Assembly (NCBI GenBank): GCA_037447655.1
Contig: JBBHKE010002794.1
Coordinates: forward strand, 186,001 to 250,000
DNA: 64,000 nucleotides
Source: Zygnema cylindricum
Lineage: Eukaryota > Streptophyta > Zygnematophyceae > Zygnematales > Zygnemataceae
Reading direction: 5' to 3'
The notes below the pieces were generated by a model, which ran no database searches, was not told the origin of the DNA, and worked only from the letters and a program-made list of their open reading frames with translations. The position numbers were made by a program, and so were the translations under genes. Of the stretch, positions 10,963 through 22,621 are shown piece by piece (position 1 is the stretch's first letter; each line of letters opens with the position of its first letter).

Positions 10963-11835
10963 CGTGACCTGTTGTTCTGAGACAACTGTTGGCACTGAAG
11001 ATGAAGAAGATGCAGCAGTAGTCATCGTATAACAAATCAAAAGAGGAAGCTTCCACAAATACCGATGGCTGAATAGCAACTTTGACAGACTATAACTTTC
11101 ATCAAAATAATCCAATGTCCTGAAAATTTACCACATTGTAGATAACATTCAAAGGAACACACACACAAAATTTCAATGAATTCCGCTTACAGACCTGTGA
11201 GATATGCAGAAATGAACTTACATAAAACTGAGTGTACAGTTTTCATATCATTTGTTCCTAATGAATCAAATTCACTAAGTCCTACTTCTATACACCGAGA
11301 CTACACTAAGCTGTACGGAGGCATTCCAGCAGTACATCTAACATTCTAAAACAACAAATACTGTGAGTATACCTGTGTACTGAAGGTATGTCATAAACCA
11401 CATTCTCAACACTAAACAACTAATTCACTACATACAAAATTATGTTCTACCAAATATTTACACCGAAGTTCAGACAACATAAAGTGATAGTGATCTAGTC
11501 TCGCCGATAGTGATCTAGTCATGCCTCGTCAGTATTTGTTGGCGGCGGCTGTCAACCGTCCGATTAGAGGATTTGGGACCGTAGAATTGACTTCACGAAT
11601 TCCCGTGGTCCTGCCGAATTTCCGTACGTCCACGGAGGACATACTCACGCATTTCTCTCAAGTGACGACGCGTGTCCCAAGTGTGAATGAACCGTGAACT
11701 CCCAACATCACTGTCACACTAATTTTGGTAAGTACTTAACCAAACTCAACCAAAAATAACTTAAGTCCTGAACAGCTCTCTCTCCCTCACAGTTGAGGCA
11801 TAGAGAGGACTAAAGCTTTATTAAAAACAACACAT
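10963..11835. other. Unclassified insertion of about 870 bp in element E
   Basis: Flanking element E sequence is continuous once this stretch is removed: the codons for GASMHM end at 10962 and the preceding GWIVDS codons begin near 11836. The inserted DNA has no recognised coding region. A doubled motif 'gtgatctagtc' occurs near 11487-11520, and the right part has a T/C-rich stretch resembling LTR 'ctaagtcctgaac' text. I see no clear terminal repeats or target duplication. Confidence 0.5.
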
Positions 11836-12968
11836 GAATCCTCAATCTAGCCCCCTTCACCTTTCAATCCACCGAAAGCACATTTCTACTTCCGCGGAAT
11901 TTCGACTTCTGTCTTTGCCTCCAACTCCTCATCCAAAAAAGTTCGTCATCCTCCTCATCACATTCCTCCTCAAATACTTATGTGACAAGTGCCTTTTTTT
12001 TACCTCGTGGCTGACCCCCAGTCTAACCCTTCTTTATCCAAAGCGCGGTCACTTTAGTAGATTCCGCCATGTAATTCCCTGGTTTCTTGCATAAATGACA
12101 AAGCCCCTTAGGTCTCCTTGTTCCAGACTCATCGGATTGATTTTTTTGGTCTTCCCTTCCATGACTTCCAAGGGGTTTCCGTGAATCTTTCTTTCTCCAA
12201 CTTGCTCCGGCCGCCAAGGCTTGTCCACTCTTAACTCCTCTCAAGATTTCGATTGTATTCTCTCGGACGAGGATCATACCAACTACCGAATTCCATATCC
12301 ACTTGGAGTCTAGTAGATCCTGTACCCGGTTCACAATGTTCTCATGCTCATCGGGTAGTTTCATGAGTAAGCAGTGAACCTTTGCCTTCTCGGTTTCTGC
12401 ATTTCTAGCACACTCTAACTCAATGAAGAGTATAGCCAGCTCATTGCAGAAATCGAGCATCTTCTATCCTTTGTGAAAGTATCCATTGATCTTTTGCTCT
12501 GCCAGCTTCTGTTATTGAATCGTACCGCTCCGGTACATTTCTATACGCGCATCCCACAGATCAGATGCCCTTTCCACCTGCAAATGAGGACCTGCGAGTC
12601 TTTGTGTGAGATGACGGAGGATAAAGTGCTTGGCCGGCATGTTGTTATAGTCCCAGGTATCGATTTTATTCTCCTCATTCCTCGGAACATGAGATATGAA
12701 AACAGAACCAGTTGCTATAGGTGTGGTTTTCTCTTTTTCTTTCCCCTTTTTCATCACAATGCTTTCTCCGTCTTCTGAGTCCTCTGATCGCGGTGGATCT
12801 GGTTTCCTAGGAAATTTGCTTCCTCCAAACCCTGGAGGGATAGCACGACCGGAAGGACGCTTTACTCGCCCACTCACTATTCCCCAAAATATTTTCTCAC
12901 ATAGGGCTCCTATCATTAAACTCTCCTAGTAGATGAACCGAATCCCATTAAATGTGGGCACCCTAGAG
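11836..12968 (-). pseudogene. Element E: Gag
   Basis: Minus-strand pieces at 12512-12916 and 12023-12460 encode copia Gag. The first includes EKIFWGIVSGRVKRP and PPGFGGSKF; the second covers MLDFCNELAILFIELECA, LMKLPDEHENIVNRVQDL and the zinc knuckle CHLCKKPGNYMAES, in which the last cysteine is replaced by serine. Frameshifts separate the pieces. Confidence 0.85.
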
Positions 12969-13316
12969 GGTCGGCACATAACTTGCAACTCTGAGACCTT
13001 CATTGGTACTCACAGTAGGCTGCTTACCAGAAGCCCCTAGGATAGCCTGAATCCCTTAGTCTTTGTATGGGTATTATTGACACCGTGACAAAATACAGAC
13101 TGACTAGACTGCAGCACTTCATAGCGGAGACTCCCTTGAGTCTACTACAAAAATAATCCTTGAATTTGCACCCCTGAGCAGTAAATTATCAATGGTCAAA
13201 GATGACCTTTTATACAAGAGCACTCTGGGAGAGAGGCGGCAACTTCTAATTTTCCTAAGTCCTAAACCCCTCTCTGATCTCTCTACTACTGAAGTCCGAA
13301 GCCTATCTAATCACAT
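12969..13316 (-). repeat. Element E primer site (mutated) and first part of its 5' LTR
   Basis: The primer-site region at 12969-12983 reads GGTCGGCACATAACT, with mismatches to the anticodon-arm complement. The LTR begins at 12984 (TGCAACTCTGAG) and is interrupted at 13316 by element D. It resumes at 19713. Confidence 0.75.
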
Positions 13317-14351
13317 TGCAATTCAGTGTCCTCCATTGGACTACAGAATACAGGAAGCCTCTAGATAATATTTAACTAACCCACTTCAAGCCACAACCAT
13401 TGCTGCTCAAGGAGGCAAACTGACAATTTGACTGCACCCCTTTGCAGCTTGGACTCCCTTGAGTCTGTAGGAAAAAGAATATCTGAAAACGCCCAACCAG
13501 GCGATACGTTATGAGGCAGTAAAAATGCCAATTTGTACAAACTCTCAAAGGGAGAGGTGACTACCTACCAAAATTTTCTAAGTCCTGATTCTCTCTAATA
13601 ACTTCTATCTATTGAAGTACGGACCAATCACATAACTATACCGTACAAAAAGTACTACTGCCGGTGTACCTTTTGTACGGCTTATGTACGACAAGGCTAT
13701 TAAGCGGACGCGTGTCTGTTTTTCACTGGTCCGTACGTTCGTCGAAATTCCTATGACCGAATGTCATCTCTCCACGTCGCTCCAGGTCATGCCACATCAC
13801 AAAACGCCAAAGTGACCACTCCGGGATTTCGGCGATGATGTGCGCCGTTGGATTTTATGCGAAACGCAATCTTAGCCGTAATAAATACTTGCGCGGCATT
13901 TGTTTCGTTGTCGAAACAAAATGTGTGGTATCCGTTTTGAATTACTATCGTACGACGTACTTTCTAAAACTGAATCTATGTACGTCGTATACAGTTGTAG
14001 TTAAATGGATTTAATTCACCCAAACTATATATATATCTATCACATACCATAGCACTTAGCGTTGGTCATAGTCTATTAGGATAGAGCTGACCGCTACCGG
14101 CCAACTTGACGAACCGAAGGTACCAGGATCAAATCTCAGGTCTGACAAGTATATTTTTAGTAACCTACTAAAAATAGCTGCCCGATGAACTAAGGCAGCC
14201 ATGGATCAACCACCTTTTCTAACCTTCAGTGACTACAACAAGTGTGGGGGCTAGAGAGCAGAGGTGGAGGCAGGGTGTCTGCCTTTACTTTTCCATTTAT
14301 ACAAACATATTTAAACCTAGAAAATACTCTATAAATCCATAAATTTCAACA
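13317..14351 (-). repeat. 3' LTR of element D
   Basis: The 1035-bp LTR ends in ATTTCAACA at 14351 on the internal side, followed by the complement of the purine tract (CTCCCCTTATTTTCTAGTC). It carries GTAC motifs, CACGTC/CACATC variants of the G-box region, one short palindrome (about 13898-13925) and the T-arm-like hairpin near 14107-14150. Confidence 0.9.
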
Positions 14352-14364
14352 CTCCCCTTATTTT

Positions 14365-15070
14365 CTAGTCTAATTTTAATTTTTCTTTCAACCCGCATTT
14401 TTCCCGACAATATTTTAGTTTAGGAGAGGGCACAGGTTTGGTCATCATGTCAGCCACCATTTTTTCATCAGGTCTATACACAAGATTTATAATTTTATTT
14501 TCAACTTTTTCTCTTACGAAACTTAATCTTATGTCCATATGTTTTGCTTTGAAATGGTGTTTTGGATTGGCTGCAATTGCAATTGCAGCTTGATTATCGC
14601 AAAAGATTTCATGCACTCCCTCCTTCATAAATCCCATTTCTTGTAACAATGACTTCGCCCACATTAGTTCTTTTACAGCAGAACAAGACGCCATATACTC
14701 AGCCTCCAAAGTAGACTGAGCAACCACCTTTTGTTGCTTACTGCTCTAGCAGCAAGCACCTTCCCCCTTATACAAAATATATCCAGAAGTGCATCTTCTC
14801 ATAGGTACATCCCCATAACTGGCATCACTCTAAGTGGTGATATCAGTGTGCTCCCCTCCCAAATGGAACCATAATTCTCTGGTTCTAACCACATATCTCA
14901 TGACTCTCTTGGCTGCCTCCTAGTCTCTCTTCCTAAGATCATTAAGACTCCTACTGAGTACTCCAACTGCTGCCGCTATGTCTGGCCTGGTATATTCATA
15001 AAATAGATTAAGCTTCCTAAGACCTGTCTATAAGGGATAGACTTCATAAACTCTCTCTTCTCTGGCCTCA
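14365..15070 (-). pseudogene. Element D: RNase H
   Basis: The 120-aa frame at 14365-14727 carries the copia RNase H end: STLEAEYMASCSAVKELMWA, FCDNQAAIAIAANPKHHFKA, KHMDIRLSFVREKVENKI and MVADMMTKPVPSPKL. The upstream part (IRLWFHLGGEHTDIT-type sequence, about 14730-15070) is broken by stops. The catalytic carboxylates of the visible part (E of EAEY, D of CDNQ) are present. Confidence 0.85.
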
Positions 15071-15071
15071 T

Positions 15072-16538
15072 CTAATCGTCTAAGATCATCACTCCTCCTT
15101 CTACACTCCTATCACTTACTTTTTTCAAGTCCATGGGAGTGGTACAACTATTAGCATTTTCCATCTGGAATTTCTCAAGCATATTACCTATTGCTTCTTT
15201 TTGAGTAAGTCTGATAATCTTCTTCCCTCTATCTCTCTCCATTTGGATCCCCAAAATATATTTTGCCTCCCCTAAATCCTTCATATCAAATCTGCCCCTA
15301 AGATCTTTCTTTAGTCTATTGATCTTCTCCAAAGACTTACTCAACACAAGCAGATCATCCACATAAATTGCAATAAAAATGACACCATTCTCATCTTCAA
15401 GCATATAGATAGAATGGTCAGAGCTGATCCGGATATATCCCAAATTTGTGAGAAACTCATCTAGTTGCTTATTCCACTGTCGGGGAGCCTGCTTCAATCC
15501 GTATAAAGACTTTATGAGCCTGCAGACTTTGCTCTCTTCTCCTTTTTCCACGAACCCCTCGGGTTGCCTCATGAAAATTTCTTCCTCTAACTCACCATTA
15601 AGAAAAGCAATCTTAATGTCCATCAGATGTATTTCTATGTCTTCCGCTGCTGCTACACTGAGGGGAATCCTTATTGAGGGGAACCGAAAAACAGGAGCAA
15701 AGGTCTCCTCATAGTCAATCCCGACCTTTTGGGTGAACCCCTTCGCTACCAATTGAGCCTTATATCTCTCAATGGTATTATCTGGGTTCAGTTTTAGTTT
15801 AAATACCCATTTACACCTAATAGGTTTTCTTTCTGGAGGACAATCCGTTTGTTCCCAAGTATTTGCTTTCATGATAGAAGTCATCTCATCGTTTATGGCT
15901 CTAATCCACCTTTCTTTCTCTGGACTATTCACTGCCTCCGAGTAAGACTGAGGCTCATCTGGGTGAGACAGCTTAGTTACCTTATGAGCGGCCTGTTTTT
16001 CTTGTATCCTTTTGCTGCTCCTCCTTCCTCCCTCAAACTTTGAAGCTGGAATGGATGGAAGTCTTGGGTTTCTTCTCACTGTCTCATCCGCTCCCCTGTC
16101 CATGGAAGCCGGTTCTGTTCCTGCTTCTTCTATGTCCTCGAATTCCATAGGAGTGGTTTCCGGTGAGTCTCCCGTATCTCGTATCTCCCCTGAATCTGCA
16201 ATCACGGTTTCACTCATGTCACTTTCAGGAACAACCGAGTTCTCCTCACTTTCGGACTCAAATGTGATTCTTATCTTCTTTGTATACTTAAAGGGATCAA
16301 ACGACTTTCCTTCATCCATGACAACTATGTGTTTCACCAGAATGATATCTTTCTTTGCTAAGTCATAGACTTCATATCCCTTAACATCCTCATCATATCC
16401 CATGAAGTATCCAGGTTTTCCCTTAGCATCTAGTTTCCAGTTTTTCCTATCCGTGTCAAGAGTGTCAACTTGGCTACCGAATACTTTAAGGTGTGAGATA
16501 TCTGGTTTCCTTCCAACCCAACTCTCATAAGGTGTCAC
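15072..16538 (-). pseudogene. Element D: integrase C-terminus and reverse transcriptase (488-aa open frame)
   Basis: This is the longest uninterrupted pol frame in element D. It begins in the integrase C-terminal region (TPYESWVGRKPDISHLKVFG), passes through an acidic linker and contains copia RT: WEQTDCPPERKPIRCKWVFK, GIDYEETFAPVFRFPSIR, MDIKIAFLNGELEEEIFMRQ and the active site YVDDLLVLSKS. The metal-binding aspartates of YVDD are intact. It has no start of its own and is part of one polyprotein broken on both sides. Confidence 0.88.
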
Positions 16539-16613
16539 TCCCTTTACAGCTGAGGTAAGGACTCTATTTTTAATGTAGTTGGCACAGTTTATTGCTTTTT
16601 CCCAAAATCTCTT

Positions 16614-17786
16614 TCATATTTTCTTGTCTGCCAACATACTGCATGCACTATCTCCTAGTGTTCGATTCAACCTCTCAGCTACCCCATTTTGTTCCCGGTT
16701 ATATGGTACAGTTTTCTGGTGTTGCACTCCGTCATCTCTCAGATATTCCTCAAACTGGTTAGAGGTATATTCCCCCCCATTATCACTCCTTATCCTCTTA
16801 ATGGGGATTTCATGCAACTTCTCACTCTAAGCCTTATATTCTTTGAGGTTAGTTGATGCTTCAGACTTTGTTTTTAGAAAGTAGACTCTAGAGTATCTAG
16901 ACCAATCATCGGTTATTGTCATCATAAACCTCTTTCCTCCAACCGAAGGTAATTTTGCAGGTCCCCAAATATATGTGTGGACCAAATCTAATACTTTTTC
17001 ATCTCTATATGTGGCGGCTTTTGGAAAGGGAAGTCTATGAGCCTTACCCTGAGCACAGCCACTACAGTCATCCATCATTTCATTATCCCCAAACTGAATG
17101 CCCTCTACTACCCCAAGCTTTTTCATTTCCCTCAACTTATCAAAATGCACATGTCCCAACCGCTTATGCCAAATCATCAACTTAGGAACACCAACATAGT
17201 AAACATTTTTCTCTTCATTACTCAGGTTAAGCCTAAACATTCCTTAGCTACCCTTATCTGCCGTGAAGTAAACTTCATCCCCATACTTAGCTCTAAAGAC
17301 ACCCTTTCTAGTGAAGGTATCAAACTCTTTTTCATCTAACACAAACGTACAGACAAGATTTTTACTCAGCTGAGGAATGTAGAGTACATCTGAGAATGTA
17401 AGTAAAGAAGTCTTACCCTCCACTAAGACTTTCAGATCTACTGATCCCACTAGATCTGTAGTAACCACTCTCCCATCCTCATACTCTATCTCTACAGTAG
17501 GGATCTTTCTTAGCTTAGTGAAAAGTTCTTTATCACGACACATATGCATGGATGCATCTGAGTCGATAATCCATCCTTGCTGTGGAGCTTCTTGAATTGC
17601 TCCAAGGGCACCCTTTTGTCTCCGAGGGATTTTCTTCTCCTCCAGCCTCTCGTCAAAAAGAAGCTCCGCGTCCTCCTCAGATGACTCATCCTCGGTTTCT
17701 CTTGTCACTTTAGTAACAACAAGTACCTTTTTCTTCCCTCCGGAAGAGCCCCCTCCACGGTTCTGTTGGAGCCTCTGCTCCGACAA
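16614..17786 (-). pseudogene. Element D: protease, GAG-pre-integrase and integrase core
   Basis: The minus strand gives the protease site as IIDSDASMHM, where other copies here have DSGAS, so the D-S-G triad is altered. The pre-integrase segment (MIWHKRLGHVHFDKLREMKK), the CSGCAQGKAHRLPF zinc motif and the integrase core follow. In the core LVHTYIWGP has tyrosine where F and G have aspartate, so one catalytic acid is lost; SDNGGEYTSNQF and EQNGVAERLNRTL remain. Frame breaks lie near 16827 and 17240. Confidence 0.85.
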
Positions 17787-18659
17787 CTTGACACAATCTG
17801 CAATGAAGTGTCCCGACTTTTTGCAAAAGTGACAAAGACCCTTTGGAGGCCTCGGTCCCCTAGAATGATCTCTTTCCCCTTTGTAAGGTTTCTTCGGGTC
17901 CTTGCCCCATCGGTCCCCTCCTACTGCTAGAGCTTGTATGCTCTTTCCTCCTCTGTGTTTTCCTGCACAAGTATCATCCTAACCAGTGTGTTCTATTTCC
18001 ATGAACTATCAAGCATTTCTTGTACTCGATACACTATGTTTTTGAACTCATCTGGTAATTTCATGATAACGGTGTTAACTTTCATTTTCATTGTAATTGT
18101 CCACCCGGCCCTTTCCATTACCATATACAAACAAGAAAGATCATTACAATAATCAAACATCTTTCCTCCTTTGTAAGTGTAACTCACTAGCTTTTGCTCA
18201 GCCAACTGGAGCTCGTGAATAGTTCCAACTCTATAAATCTCCACCAAACTCACCCACAGCTCATCAGTCTTGTAAATGTGAAAATGAGGAATGGCTAAAG
18301 CTTGAGTGAGGTGCCTCAGAATGAAGTTCTTGGCAGCCATGTTTACATCCTCCCACATTTAAGTATCGTTCTTCACGGTCTTCACGGTCGCCGCTCCCGA
18401 TACTGTGGCAATAGGAGTGAGGGGTGTCTCGTTCCCTTTCCCCTTTTTGTACACACTGTTGTCCCCATCATCTGCCTCCTCCGCTGAGGAAGCTGTTGTT
18501 GCAGGAAACCTTACTCCTCCAAATCCTGGTGGGGTTCCCGAAGGTGGACGTTTCACTTGTCCACTGACGATACCCTAGTATCGTTTTTCACACAAAGCTC
18601 CCATCATCATGGCTTCCTAATAGATGAACCCAGATCCTTTGAAGGTGGGCACCCTAGAG
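17787..18659 (-). pseudogene. Element D: Gag
   Basis: Minus-strand pieces at 18359-18556 and 17993-18358 encode copia Gag (GTPPGFGGVRFP; NMAAKNFILRHLTQALAIP; MKLPDEFKNIVYRVQEML), and the zinc knuckle (CHFCKKSGHFIADC) lies around 17790-17840. A stop at 18359 and frameshifts break the gene. The first ATG would lie in the LTR, but in the 5' LTR it is mutated (AAGGAGG, where the 3' LTR keeps ATGGAGG). Confidence 0.85.
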
Positions 18660-18674
18660 GGTGGGCCCATAACG
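18660..18674 (-). promoter_or_regulatory. Primer-binding site of element D
   Basis: The minus strand reads CGTTATGGGCCCACC, 14 of 15 matching the anticodon-arm complement of initiator tRNA-Met, immediately inside the 5' LTR. Confidence 0.75.
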
Positions 18675-19712
18675 TGCAATTCTGTATCCTCCTTTGGACT
18701 ACAGAATATAGGAAGCCTCTGGATAGTATTTAACTAACCCACTTCAAGCCACAACCACTGCTGCTCAAGGAGGCAAACTGACAATTTGACTGCACCCATG
18801 TGCAGCGTGGACTCCCTTGATTCTGTAGGAAAAAGAATCTCTGAAAACGCCCAACTAGGCGATAAGTTATGAGGCAGTAAAAATGCCAATATGTACAAAC
18901 TCTCAAAGGGAGAGGTGACTACCTACCAAAATTTTCTAAGTCCTGATTCTCTCTAATAACTTCTATCTATTGAAGTACAGACCAATCAGATTACTGTACC
19001 GTACAAAAAGTACTACTGCCGGTGTACCTTTTGTACGGCATATGTACGACAAGGCTATTAAGCGGACGCGTGTCTGCTTTTCACTCGTCCGTACGTTCGT
19101 CGAAATTCCTATGACCGAATGTCATCTCTCCACGTGGCTCTAGGTCATGCCACGTCACAAAACGCCAAAGTGACCACTCCGAGATTTCGGCGATGATGTG
19201 CGCCGTTGGATTTTATGCGAAACGCAATCTTAGCCGTAATAAATACTTGCGCGGCAATTGTTTCGATGTCGAAACAAAATGCGTGGTATCTGTTTTGAAT
19301 TACTATCGTACGACGTACTTTCTAAAACTGAATCTATGTACGTCGTATACAGTTGTAGTTAAACAGATTTAATTCACCCGAACTATATATATATATCTAT
19401 CACATACCATAGCACTTAGCATTGGTCCTAGTCTGTTAGGATAGAGCTAACCGCTACCGGCCAACTTGACGAACCGGAGGTACCAGGATCAAATCTCAGG
19501 TCTGACAAGTATATTTTTAGTAACCTACTAAAAATAGTTGCCCGATGAACTAAGGCAGCCATGGATCAACCACCCTCTCTAACCTTCAGTGACTATAATA
19601 AGTATGGGGGCTAGAGAGCGGAGGTGGAGGTAGGCTGTCCGTCCTTTACTTTTCCTTTTATACAAACATATTTAAACCTAGAAAATACTCTTGAAATCCA
19701 TAAATTTCAACA
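18675..19712 (-). repeat. 5' LTR of element D
   Basis: The 1038-bp LTR from TGCAATTCTG to ATTTCAACA is a near copy of 13317-14351, with a visible difference roughly every 20 bp in the first 400 bp. This dates the insertion as clearly older than element A. Confidence 0.9.
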
Positions 19713-20606
19713 CACAGTACAGTACAGCAAAGGTATCGAACAATCCCCCATACAAGTGTGGGACCTTCGGCACCTCGCGTTACCTCGCGCCGACATTCGA
19801 CACCTCTTGGGATCGGGTACGAGAAATAGGGTTTTGGGGTTTGGGTTGTTTTTTTAATAAAAAAAAAACAAAAACAGAAAAACTAAACCCTAAACGAGCG
19901 GTCGCGGACGTCTTCGGCACCCCGGAGGTCCAAAAAGTTGCAAGATTCAGAAAGGTACTTGGCCCAGAGTACTTTTTGTACGGCTATTGTACGACATGGC
20001 AAAAAAGACAACGCCTGTCATATTTGGGTTCGCCATGGTATTTCCCGAAGATGCCGCTATTCAATGTCATTTTGTCACGTGTCACCTGGTGTGGTTGTGA
20101 CTGCAAACCGCCAAATCGTCCATTTCGGGATGTCAGCTTCTTCCTCTGCCGTCCGATTGATATCGGCTTTAATTCAGGGCAGTTAAAAATACAAGTGGTA
20201 TTTTTGACGTAACTCTATCTAACTATCTCTATGTGATTGTGGTCCGTTTGTCAGTTAAATGAACTTTTTTATTTCCATATTGTTAACAAGCCAATGTATC
20301 CTATATATTTCAACACAGGTGCTAGGCTACATGGTAACGATACTAGGCTACTTAGACGTACGGTAGGTACCAGGATCAAATCTTGGGTCCGTCAACCTTT
20401 TTGGTAAGTTTACCAAAAGGGCTGCCTTCTGACACTAGGAGAAGCATAGGCAGCCATGGCTCTAGCTTCCTCTCCAGCCTTCAGTGACTACGGCAAGTAT
20501 GGGGTCAGAGAGAGAAGTTAGAAGCAGGTTGCCTCTGCTTTTTCCTCCTCATTTTAGATCATTTAGGAAACATAGAAAATACATAAGAAATCTTTTAATT
20601 TCAACA
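19713..20606 (-). repeat. Remainder of element E 5' LTR
   Basis: It resumes the LTR interrupted at 13316 and runs to the LTR terminus TTTCAACA at 20606. It holds the GTAC/CACGTG region, the T-arm-like hairpin near 20350-20395 and the conserved block 'gcagccatggctctagc' near the end. A 215-bp foreign segment sits at 19736-19950. Confidence 0.8.
19736..19950. mobile_element. Small insertion with 7-bp direct repeats AAAGGTA
   Basis: The LTR sequence continues normally if 19736-19950 and one copy of AAAGGTA (19729-19735 or 19951-19957) are removed. The insert is GC-rich at its ends and has a central region of GGGTTTTGGGGTTTGGG and its approximate complement (AAACCCTAAAC) around a poly-T/poly-A core, so it can fold back on itself. 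No coding function is evident. It may be a small non-autonomous DNA element; the class is unresolved. Confidence 0.45.
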
Positions 20607-22621
20607 AAAAAAATTTGGGTACGGCTATGTACGTCACTGTACGAAAACATACGGCGTCCAATAACAAACCCCACATTTCGTCTAATAGAATGTTACCCTA
20701 AAAGTTGCGTTCCATCAAGAAATTTTGTAACCGTACGGCGAACATTACAAGATGCTACATTTTGAACGATGTTCTATCATGCAGAGTCTGTAATCCACGT
20801 GCTCAAAAATGAATGGTACCACGTAAGATAACATTGTAAATATTTTTCTCACCGACCAGCTTCAACTTGAAATCTTCATTTGCGTACCATGTACGTGTGG
20901 ACCAAGTCATCGAATGACATAATTTTTGTACTCTTTCCAGACGCCTTCTCATAGCCTATGCCCACCGGAGCATATGTAACTTTTTGCCCATTCCGATGAT
21001 TTTCCGAAAACTCATCGGAAAACAGGTCTTGTTCACACCAAAATTTTGGCACGTAATTCCGATTGAAGGTGTCATGCGACACTTCGCATGCTTTGACGTC
21101 ATGAAACAAAGGCGCAAAAACAAACGTGCAAATTTTCAAACTTACTCGTTTCAGCAGTTGCCTCTTCTACTAGATTATTGGCCGATGAAGTAACCGTTCG
21201 GATGTTTTTTTCCTACGTCAGCTTTTCGGGTTACCGCTGGCCTGTTTCTCAAAAAGACGCAACTTTTACCCTACTTCTATATCCGGCAATATTTTGAGGA
21301 AGTTCGTTTGTACGGTTTTCCAAGAACTTCCGAAATCTACATAGTCGGACCTTGGAAAGCCGTACATTATTCGAACGTCCGTCTGTTGCGGAAGTGATTT
21401 TTTTTCCGGTGGGAATAGGCTATCAGATACCAACAAATTTTTTTTAAGGGTTTTTGACTTTTATGTTTTTCACGTGACGAATGAGCGCTTCCACAACTAG
21501 TGTGACGAATGGTCGGTAACAAATATAGCGTGACGAAAGCTCGTTACGAGATTGCTTTTGTGATTTCGGTTAAGATTTTTGAATGGATGAATCATGTGCG
21601 AAAGTTTTCGATTTCCGTTGGTTGTCGTCTTAACACGTATGTTCATTATCCAGCGTGTCGCGGCTCAATTTTTTCACTGTAAATGGTGATGTACCTCGTC
21701 GGAGTAAATCACCATTTACAAAAACTTTCGAAGCAAATGCTTTGCAAAAACAAATCCATCGGTCATTGTTACCTCCCAGACCTTTGGAGAATTTGGGCAA
21801 GATTTTTTGTAATGTTGTTCGTGAATAAAAACAAAATAAGAAGTACAAACTGGTACGGATAAGCGCCGATTTTTGTAAACTACACCATTTTTTGTCTGAT
21901 GGAACGCCACCCTAAATCAACGCTCATTACATGCGCATGGACCGTGTTCTGATTATCAAAACATCTTAGTACTATTGTACTATTCAAGTCGTCTGTACAA
22001 ATTTTTGTAGAAGCGACCCAAATCAACACAACGATTGACAAAAAATCGAGCAAAGAATTTACGACACGAAATCGTACTTGTTGAAAAGGACGGCTAGCTT
22101 AAGAACTGTCAGCATCCTATAATCGGACGGTCACGAACGAAGGGTTCACGGCTGAAGACTCTTTACTGCACGTGGCGGCTTTCATCTTTATTCATTGACA
22201 GGATCGAGCAGCCAAGATGTGACGGTCAAGAACGATTTCCGAGGGATTACTTTGAAAGCTACCCGTTTTGTTGACATTAGCAGAAAGACAACGCTACGCG
22301 TTTGCCGACGTCCTCCTAAATAATAGACGCCGACACTTTCATTCCCGCTTTCTTGAATCTTAAAAAATCTTTTATCAACTCCTCATGAACAATCGTGACC
22401 CATGGCAATCGTCTCCTTCCCCTTCCCGGTAAGGCCTTCAAGACGGCCACACTTCGCCTACCGAACCTTGAACTGGACAAGGTACGTTTTGTCTCCCTGA
22501 TTCCTCGTAATATCGCATGCCGTCTCGACTAGCACCTGCTTGCGTTTTGATATTCTGCAATAAAAAACAGACAAATAAAAGTTGTAATTTTTTTTGTGAG
22601 TTTTAGCGATGAGACATACTA
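20607..22621. other. Island without LTR sequence; possible decayed gene pieces
   Basis: About 2 kb between elements E and F shows no copia homology. Two minus-strand frames have a coding-like composition without a recognised family: 20876-21139 (87 aa, with EVSHDTFNRNYVPKFWCEQD) and 21716-21910. A 13-bp inverted repeat (21678-21690 with 21708-21720) could form a hairpin. Near 22385-22440 an ATG context followed by GTAAG or GTACG donor-like sites could be the first exon of a plus-strand gene now cut by element F. None of these is supported by a known domain. Confidence 0.3.

Larger units (their letters stand above)
13317..19712 (-). mobile_element. Element D: full-length copia retrotransposon
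   Basis: It comprises an LTR (13317-14351), purine tract, RNase H, RT, integrase, protease, Gag, primer site and LTR (18675-19712), all in minus orientation and in copia order (integrase before RT). Flanks are CACAT and CACAG, a 5-bp TSD with one mismatch, inside the LTR of element E. The two LTRs are about 1035 and 1038 bp and differ by a few percent. The coding region has stops and frameshifts, so it is full-length but not intact. Confidence 0.9.

Noticed and set aside
20876-21139. 87-codon minus-strand frame with DLVHTYM, similar to copia integrase DLVHTYIWGP
   Set aside because: The surrounding residues do not match integrase; an isolated match of a few residues is most likely chance.
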